From: Candidatus Dojkabacteria bacterium UBA2022
GTDB taxonomy: Bacteria > Patescibacteriota > Dojkabacteria > SC72
Length of the DNA: 64,000 nt
Reading direction: 5' to 3'
Assembly: GCA_002335495.1 (NCBI GenBank)
Contig: DDBW01000006.1
Coordinates: 1-64,000 of the forward strand
Part shown: positions 59,839 to 64,000 of the stretch, piece by piece
Layout of the letters: every line of letters begins with the position of its first letter
Numbering within the stretch: the first letter of the stretch is position 1
Translations under genes and position numbers: made by a program
Notes under the pieces: generated by a model
Database searches by the model: none
What the model saw: the letters and a program-made list of their open reading frames with translations, nothing else
What the model was told of the DNA's origin: nothing

Positions 59839-59934
59839 ATGTTTGCAGTGAACTTTTTCACTCGGATTGAGTCCGCTGATGCCAAAGGAACCGGCACAGT
59901 AGACAAATCCACAGGTCAGACTGACTTTGACTAG
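59839..59934 (+). CDS. Candidate graspetide precursor peptide, 31 residues
   Basis: A short frame of 31 codons. The N-terminal leader-like part ('MFAVNFFTRIESAD') is followed by a C-terminal core rich in Thr and Ser (T18, T20, S24, T25, T28), acidic residues (D22, D29, D31) and Lys (K16, K23). Those are the donor and acceptor side chains that graspetide ATP-grasp ligases join into ester or amide macrocycles. The gene has its own strong promoter and ribosome site and lies 109 bases upstream of an ATP-grasp ligase of that class. Small peptide genes beside such ligases are known as 'ATP-grasp-modified RiPPs'. The product has not been seen; no export gene is adjacent. Confidence 0.7.
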   Translation: MFAVNFFTRIESADAKGTGTVDKSTGQTDFD

Positions 59935-59956
59935 TCGTCAACCTGCAAGCAAGAAA

Positions 59957-60012
59957 GGAGATGTAGAGAATCAATACCGTCATCAATATGACAACCCTTT
60001 CTCTACATCTCC
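59957..60012 (+). promoter_or_regulatory. Perfect 14-bp hairpin between precursor and ligase
   Basis: GGAGATGTAGAGAA (59957-59970) pairs base for base with TTCTCTACATCTCC (59999-60012). The 28-base loop contains a second small hairpin, GTCAT-CAAT-ATGAC. No T-run follows. It also pairs away an AAAGGAG ribosome-site-like stretch. It probably lowers ligase output relative to precursor by partial termination or RNA processing. Confidence 0.7.
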
Positions 60013-60043
60013 CCAGCTCTTTCAAATCGTTTAAGGAGACACC

Positions 60044-60979
60044 ATGCACACAGTACTAGTAATAACATCGTTGCCTGACCCCCATGTGGAAATGGTCAAG
60101 GAGCATCTTTCTGCGGATGTAGAAATGGTGATTTTTGATCCAAAGGCTCTCGGTATTTCTGGAAGTTTTACTATTTCAGAATCAGGAGAGCTGCTTTCAC
60201 TTGGTGGACAGAGTCCTGTCTCAGTCTGGTACAGAAAGCCGAAGTATTTATCAGAGTCAGAGATAGAAAAACTTAGAGTCCCGAAAGATTATCTTCCTGC
60301 AATTGCTTCATTGCATGAAGAAGGGTTCTCACTAATCCAAGAAGCATACCCAGATAGTCTGTGGGTATCTAAACCAGCTGCAATCAAGAGAGCTTCCAAC
60401 AAGCTTCTGCAATTCTTGACGGCAAAGAAGATTGGTTTCGCAATTCCGGAAACAATCTTTTCAACAGATCCAAAAGCAATTGATGAGTTACGAAGTAAGG
60501 TGGGAGACATTGTGATGAAACCATTGGGGAGACCATTTGCAAATGTAAATGGAGTACCGTCGTGGTTTTTCGCAACAGTCATCCCTGCAAGCCAGACCAT
60601 GAATTATGAGGGTCTTGGATTAACACCCATGATCTTTCAGCAATTAATTCATAAGGCTTATGATTTGAGGGTAACAGTTATCGGTAACAAAGTCTTTGGA
60701 TGTAAGATAGTTTCAGAGAAAATTGATTGGCGAGTAGCTCAATCAGAACCTGAGACATTGTATACTCCACTTGACCTTGATAAGGAAACTACCGAAAAAT
60801 GTTTACTCATGAATCAACAGCTTGGTCTGAACTTTGGAGCCTACGACTTCGCATACTCCAATGAAGGAGAACTTGTTTTTCTTGAGATAAATCCAAACGG
60901 ACAGTGGGGATTTGTTGAGAATAAAACAGGATTACCTTTATCAAAGGCAATGGCGGAGGTGCTTATTGGTTCTTCTTAG
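60044..60979 (+). CDS. ATP-grasp ligase of the graspetide/MvdD type (RiPP maturase)
   Basis: 311 residues. The N-terminal pre-ATP-grasp part starts 'TVLVITSLPDPHVEMVKEHL' and includes 'VSVWYRKPKYLSE', the V-W-x-R-x-P box of MvdD-like ligases. The central part ('GDIVMKPLGRPF') gives the ATP-binding lysine. The end 'LVFLEINPNGQWGFVE' has the Mg2+-binding E-x-N-x-N-G-Q-W typical of peptide-modifying members. These enzymes activate Asp/Glu carboxylates by phosphorylation and couple them to Thr/Ser hydroxyls or Lys amines of a precursor. TAAGGAG sits 6 bases before the ATG, unlike the leaderless neighbours. Small-molecule ligases (RimK-like) are less likely given the adjacent precursor. Confidence 0.85.
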   Translation: MHTVLVITSLPDPHVEMVKEHLSADVEMVIFDPKALGISGSFTISESGELLSLGGQSPVSVWYRKPKYLSESEIEKLRVPKDYLPAIASLHEEGFSLIQEAYPDSLWVSKPAAIKRASNKLLQFLTAKKIGFAIPETIFSTDPKAIDELRSKVGDIVMKPLGRPFANVNGVPSWFFATVIPASQTMNYEGLGLTPMIFQQLIHKAYDLRVTVIGNKVFGCKIVSEKIDWRVAQSEPETLYTPLDLDKETTEKCLLMNQQLGLNFGAYDFAYSNEGELVFLEINPNGQWGFVENKTGLPLSKAMAEVLIGSS

Positions 60980-61015
60980 ATGTGCTGGAGGGTAGTTTTT
61001 TGGTAGAATACACCA

Positions 61016-61576
61016 ATGAAACAAAGCTACCCTCCAGTTACAACTAAAAGAGTGGATGTAAAGAAAATTGCTAAAAGATTAATCATGATGGCAAAGCGAG
61101 ATCAAGAAGTAAGAGATAAATACTTTGCTCTGAATGATAAAAAGTATCTGGACGAAATGTGGAAGATTGATGAAAAGAATCAAAGGGAGTTTAAGGAAAT
61201 CTTTAGGCAAGTAGGTTTAATCACCTCAGAGTATGGATCAGAAGCACAAATGTCTGCTTTCTTGATCGTTCAACACATGTCTAGAGAAGAAGTGAAGTTT
61301 ATGAAAAACTACCTTTCTCTAATGAAAAAGAATATTACAGGTTATCCACTCAATATTTATGCAATGTTAGTTGACAGAGTTAGAAATTGGGAAGGTAAAG
61401 ACCAGTTATACGGGACTCAGTTTATGCCTGTAGAAGGGAAAGAAAACACCTACAAACTTAAAAAGCTATACAAGTCTCATTTGGTAGAAAAGAGAAGAAT
61501 GGAGTTAGGTTTAGAGCCTCTAGGAGAGTACATTAAGAAACTTCAGGAAGAGAGGGGAGTTACTTTAATACTTTAG
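61016..61576 (+). CDS. DUF6624-like protein
   Basis: 186 residues. 'AKRDQEVRDKYFALND', 'IDEKNQREFKEIFRQVGLITSEYGSEAQMSAFLIVQHMSREEVKFMKNYL', 'IYAMLVDRVRNWEGKDQLYGTQF' and 'RMELGLEPLGEYIKKL' follow the DUF6624 pattern (Q-H, D-R, Y-G-T-Q, G-L-x-P-L-x-E-Y). The family has no known function. It has its own TAGAAT box 6 bases before the ATG, so it is not strictly part of the ligase transcript, though it sits only 36 bases downstream. Confidence 0.7.
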   Translation: MKQSYPPVTTKRVDVKKIAKRLIMMAKRDQEVRDKYFALNDKKYLDEMWKIDEKNQREFKEIFRQVGLITSEYGSEAQMSAFLIVQHMSREEVKFMKNYLSLMKKNITGYPLNIYAMLVDRVRNWEGKDQLYGTQFMPVEGKENTYKLKKLYKSHLVEKRRMELGLEPLGEYIKKLQEERGVTLIL

Positions 61577-61688
61577 TACCTTCTAATTGCTTTATCTAGA
61601 TCATGTATAATCAATACCAACCTTCTTTCTTGGGCTTCTGGGTGGTACAATATCTCTGACCATTTTCCCATTATGATATGATATTAAT

Positions 61689-62114
61689 ATGACGCAAGAA
61701 ATTGAAGAAGAAATAAAGGCACATATTGCATTAGGAATCATTTTGAATGAGAAAGGTGAAGTCCTTATTATTCAGAGAATCAAGGAAGAAAAGGGGGCAG
61801 GTGAAGTTACCCTCAATTGGGCGTTTCCAGGTGGGAAAATTGAAGAAGGTGAAGATAGCGTAAGTACTTCTATAAGGGAAGTATTGGAAGAGACAGGGTA
61901 TTCAGTAAGCATTAGTAATGAAATTTCAGGAAGAAAACATCCTCAATTTCCAGTATATGTTCATTACATGGCAGGTGTTTTACTCTCATCTACCCAGCTT
62001 GATTACGACCAGTCTGAAATAAAAGAGGTTAAGTGGGTTAAACCTGAACAATTGAAAGATTACTTCTCAACCGACTTTGACGAGAAGGTACAAGACAGCC
62101 TAGGGATTCACTAA
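61689..62114 (+). CDS. NUDIX hydrolase (element-borne)
   Basis: 141 residues. A complete Nudix box 'GGKIEEGEDSVSTSIREVLEETGYS' fits G-x5-E-x7-R-E-U-x-E-E-x-G. The N-terminal strand is 'IALGIILNEKGEVLIIQRIKEE', and 'LNWAFPGGK' resembles (d)NTP-cleaning MutT-like enzymes. TATGAT at 61677-61682 lies 6 bases before ATG. It is the last gene before the att repeat at 62191. Confidence 0.9.
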   Translation: MTQEIEEEIKAHIALGIILNEKGEVLIIQRIKEEKGAGEVTLNWAFPGGKIEEGEDSVSTSIREVLEETGYSVSISNEISGRKHPQFPVYVHYMAGVLLSSTQLDYDQSEIKEVKWVKPEQLKDYFSTDFDEKVQDSLGIH

Positions 62115-62164
62115 TGATTTCAAATTGATTGCTAATTAGAAAGATATACTATCAATGAGTAGTT

Positions 62165-62205
62165 AGTTTTAAGTTCCATGCTTTGAAGTGTCGCCCACCA
62201 TTTTT
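62165..62205 (+). repeat. Right-hand attachment repeat R1 of the tRNA-Val element
   Basis: Ends with the exact 13-base core TCGCCCACCATTT (62191-62203) of tRNA-Val. Its left arm AGTTTTAAGTTCCA-x-GCT is shared with R2 at 63235-63275, at the same spacing to GCCCACCATTTTT. On the minus strand R1 reads '...VENEKWWATLQSMELKT', resembling a recombinase C-terminus ('VDEDKWWA'). Confidence 0.7.
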
Positions 62206-62249
62206 CGTTCTCTACCCATAAATGATTCTGTATTGTAATATTGGATGAA

Positions 62250-63218
62250 ATGTCAGAATCTTTAATTGAAAACCGGCCACAAATACCTCAATCACTTGGT
62301 GAAACAGATTTGCGAAATTATTTATCTCAAAGGGATATTGTCCTTAGCGATGAGGAGTTGGAACACTGTAGACTGATTGAAGTACCAGATGGGGTACCTA
62401 TACTAATCATTGATCGTGAACACGATGAGTGGGAAGGCGGTGATGACCCGCTCCTGGCAAAATGTTTAGGCAGTCCTTCCTGCAAAGAATTTATCCCAGA
62501 ATATTTTCTTCCCGACCTCAAAAGGGATGAGGATAAATACCCAGATTTTGTTAAAAAGCTTATGGGGTTCAGCGCTGATGATACAAACGCTGCATATGAG
62601 AAGAGGGGGGGATTCTTCTATTATCATGCACAAAAGTTTATGGGAGTGGAAGGAAAGAAAGTTTCTGTTGTTGATATTGCAAACACTGGCTTGTATGAAG
62701 CATATTTCAGCCTCTGGCCAGCAGTGTATTCGTTAACAGGCAGTGCATTACCACTTCCCCCAACACTTAAAATCATCACAGTATTAGCGCCGTGGGTAAT
62801 GCGGGCAATTAACTACATTGGTGATGGTCAAAAAGTAGGGGATCAAAAGACAAATGAAAACGGACGCGGTATATATGACAAACGCCATATAAATAGCTAT
62901 GAAAAAGCCATTTACGACATGGAAGATGCAAGACGAGTATATGCAGCAAGGGCGCTAGAGAAATTAAGTAATGACAGGAAAAAACAATATCCAAATAATG
63001 ATCAACTATTAGTGGCTGTATATCCTAAGGCGCATGCAATGAGAATAGCCAACTATTTAACCAATTTAAATCCATCTACGGCAATTTCCACACAAGTCAA
63101 GAATCTCTTATACCGATACCCAGGCTTGGAATTTTCAACAAGAACATATGAGAAAAAGAAAAGCTATGGTAGCAAACCAGAGGGTTATTGGGATTTAGTT
63201 GAAAACGTTAAATTCTAA
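62250..63218 (+). CDS. Hypothetical protein, 322 residues (single-gene unit between att repeats)
   Basis: From ATG 62250, 8 bases after a TAATAT box (an in-frame TTG at 62241 also exists). A largely soluble protein with one amphipathic hydrophobic stretch ('LPLPPTLKIITVLAPWVMRAINYIG'). It has an acidic N-terminal half ('IIDREHDEWEGGDDPLLAKCLGSPSCKEF') and a basic helical C-terminal half ('YEKAIYDMEDARRVYAARALEKLSNDRKKQ'). I do not recognise it. It stands alone between repeats R1 and R2, like the single-gene cargo of the tRNA-Asp island. Confidence 0.6.
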   Translation: MSESLIENRPQIPQSLGETDLRNYLSQRDIVLSDEELEHCRLIEVPDGVPILIIDREHDEWEGGDDPLLAKCLGSPSCKEFIPEYFLPDLKRDEDKYPDFVKKLMGFSADDTNAAYEKRGGFFYYHAQKFMGVEGKKVSVVDIANTGLYEAYFSLWPAVYSLTGSALPLPPTLKIITVLAPWVMRAINYIGDGQKVGDQKTNENGRGIYDKRHINSYEKAIYDMEDARRVYAARALEKLSNDRKKQYPNNDQLLVAVYPKAHAMRIANYLTNLNPSTAISTQVKNLLYRYPGLEFSTRTYEKKKSYGSKPEGYWDLVENVKF

Positions 63219-63234
63219 GAATCAAAATAACACC

Positions 63235-63275
63235 AGTTTTAAGTTCCAGGCTACTTTGTACTGCCCACCATTTTT
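63235..63275 (+). repeat. Attachment-like repeat R2
   Basis: AGTTTTAAGTTCCAGGCT, ten variable bases, then GCCCACCATTTTT: the same layout as R1, with the tRNA-Val core apart from its first two bases. It marks a second integration boundary about 1.07 kb beyond R1. Confidence 0.65.
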
Positions 63276-63293
63276 TAGAAATTACCTTAACAA

Positions 63294-63800
63294 ATGGGAA
63301 CTGGATTATCCTTAATTACTGAATATGCACTCGGAGGACTTATTTTCTGGTCTACATTAGTCGTAGGATTCTTCCTTTCGAGTATCTTTCCTGCTGAACT
63401 ACTTACTAACTTATCACCTATCTTAACCGGGTTAGTCCTAATTGGATCTCCTTTCGTGTATTTAACCGGACTTTTAATTGATATATTGGGGAATGAAGTT
63501 CTTCAATTGATTAAAATCGAAAGAAATCTGGGCTCAGATAACTACAATAAAATAGTTGTAAATGGCTCAAATTCAGCTAAAGACAGAGTAAGGGGATTTG
63601 AGTCAACAAAAAGGTTTCTGCGGATTTCGTTTATATCCTTTTTGATTAATGTAGTTATATTTTTGATCACCGGATGTATTACAAATCAGCCGTTACTCTT
63701 CTGCTTTACAATAATCGCTTTATTTATTGGAATTCTTTCTTTCACAGGCTATTTAATGATAAAGCAAAAGTATGAAGCAGTTTTGGAGCAATTGAGTTAA
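63294..63800 (+). CDS. Hypothetical membrane protein, 168 residues
   Basis: Four predicted helices in two pairs: 'LGGLIFWSTLVVGFFLSSIF', 'LTGLVLIGSPFVYLTGLLI', then 'FISFLINVVIFLITGCI' and 'LFCFTIIALFIGILSFTGYLMI', separated by a ~55-residue basic cytosolic loop. No family recognised. Begins 19 bases after repeat R2. Confidence 0.55.
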   Translation: MGTGLSLITEYALGGLIFWSTLVVGFFLSSIFPAELLTNLSPILTGLVLIGSPFVYLTGLLIDILGNEVLQLIKIERNLGSDNYNKIVVNGSNSAKDRVRGFESTKRFLRISFISFLINVVIFLITGCITNQPLLFCFTIIALFIGILSFTGYLMIKQKYEAVLEQLS

Positions 63801-63877
63801 GTATTGTCCAGCTTCTAATAAAGAATAGTTTCTGATCATTTCCCATCATTTCCCCAAGAATAATATATTATTAACGA

Positions 63878-64000
63878 GTGACCAACTTAGATAAGCATAA
63901 TAAAATTAGGGAAGATTTAGTTGAAATTGATAGTATACCTAATCCCCCTTTCAATACCAGGTCAATTAAGAAATACTTACAGTGGAAGGTAGGGTCTCTT
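63878..64000 (+). CDS. Partial gene, N-terminus only
   Basis: An open frame from GTG 63878 to the window edge (41 codons), hydrophilic at the start ('NLDKHNKIREDLVEIDSIP'). The gene continues beyond the window. Start codon choice is uncertain; nothing further can be said. Confidence 0.35.
   Translation, partial: MTNLDKHNKIREDLVEIDSIPNPPFNTRSIKKYLQWKVGSL

Noticed and set aside
1..64000. UGA recoded as Trp or Gly genome-wide (as in some CPR lineages)
   Set aside because: Many genes end at TGA with a neighbour starting there (2296, 38115, 27433, 53664), and only two conserved frames contain an internal TGA.

Overview
The window is AT-rich, gene-dense bacterial DNA. I read it as a Patescibacteria (Candidate Phyla Radiation) genome, probably assembled from a metagenome. 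The reasons are many small soluble orphans, a fused tsaC-tsaE gene, a lone lpxC with no other lipid A gene, few biosynthetic genes, and start codons placed 5-7 bases after a -10 box (leaderless transcripts). The phylum cannot be fixed from this sequence alone. The first ~820 bases do not belong. They are GC-rich and encode, on the minus strand, part of a Bacteroidetes-type TonB-dependent receptor that ends abruptly inside a glycosyltransferase gene, so this looks like an assembly chimera. || Layout. 0.8-5.4 kb: glycosyltransferases, a sugar-phosphate transferase, recO and a large membrane-anchored Ig/FN3-like protein, then tRNA-Lys. 5.6-27.4 kb: a mosaic of small operons, including Hsp20, a Na+/Ca2+-exchanger-like protein, a MerR/TipA-type regulator divergent from an alpha/beta hydrolase with a palindromic operator between them, a His-rich NicO metal exporter, a two-component system next to a Met/His-tailed secreted protein, methyltransferases, peptidase E, an HD phosphohydrolase and GNATs. 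27.4-29.6 kb: a TasA-like secreted protein, an ER-type (SipW-like) signal peptidase and a second TasA-like protein, behind a ~240-base leader that can fold into competing structures. || 30.7-40.3 kb is an accessory island ending at tRNA-Asp(GUC). One- to three-gene units alternate with degenerate copies of the tRNA-Asp 3' end and its flank, as expected from repeated site-specific integration. Cargo includes a methyltransferase, kinase, lipoprotein, J-domain/zinc-ribbon membrane protein, deoxyribosyltransferase-like protein, LpxC, a NAGPA-like protein, a broken sulfatase-modifying-factor-like gene and an LD-carboxypeptidase. 40.4-50.5 kb is core-like: GGDEF cyclase, thioredoxin, the t6A genes tsaC-tsaE and tsaD, an ABC exporter, enolase, an SPFH protein, and tRNA-Leu and tRNA-Val. 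|| 50.7-62.2 kb (possibly to 63.3 kb) is a second integrated element, anchored in the 3' end of tRNA-Val(UAC). It has a large serine recombinase whose last codons lie in the attachment core, XRE regulators, zinc-ribbon membrane proteins, an SNase/Excalibur protein, an ImmA-DUF4411 (PIN) pair, and a compact RiPP locus: a 31-residue precursor with a strong promoter and Shine-Dalgarno site, a hairpin, and a graspetide-type ATP-grasp ligase. DUF6624 and NUDIX genes follow. The graspetide locus and the tRNA-anchored cassette arrays are the best candidates for undescribed biology here.
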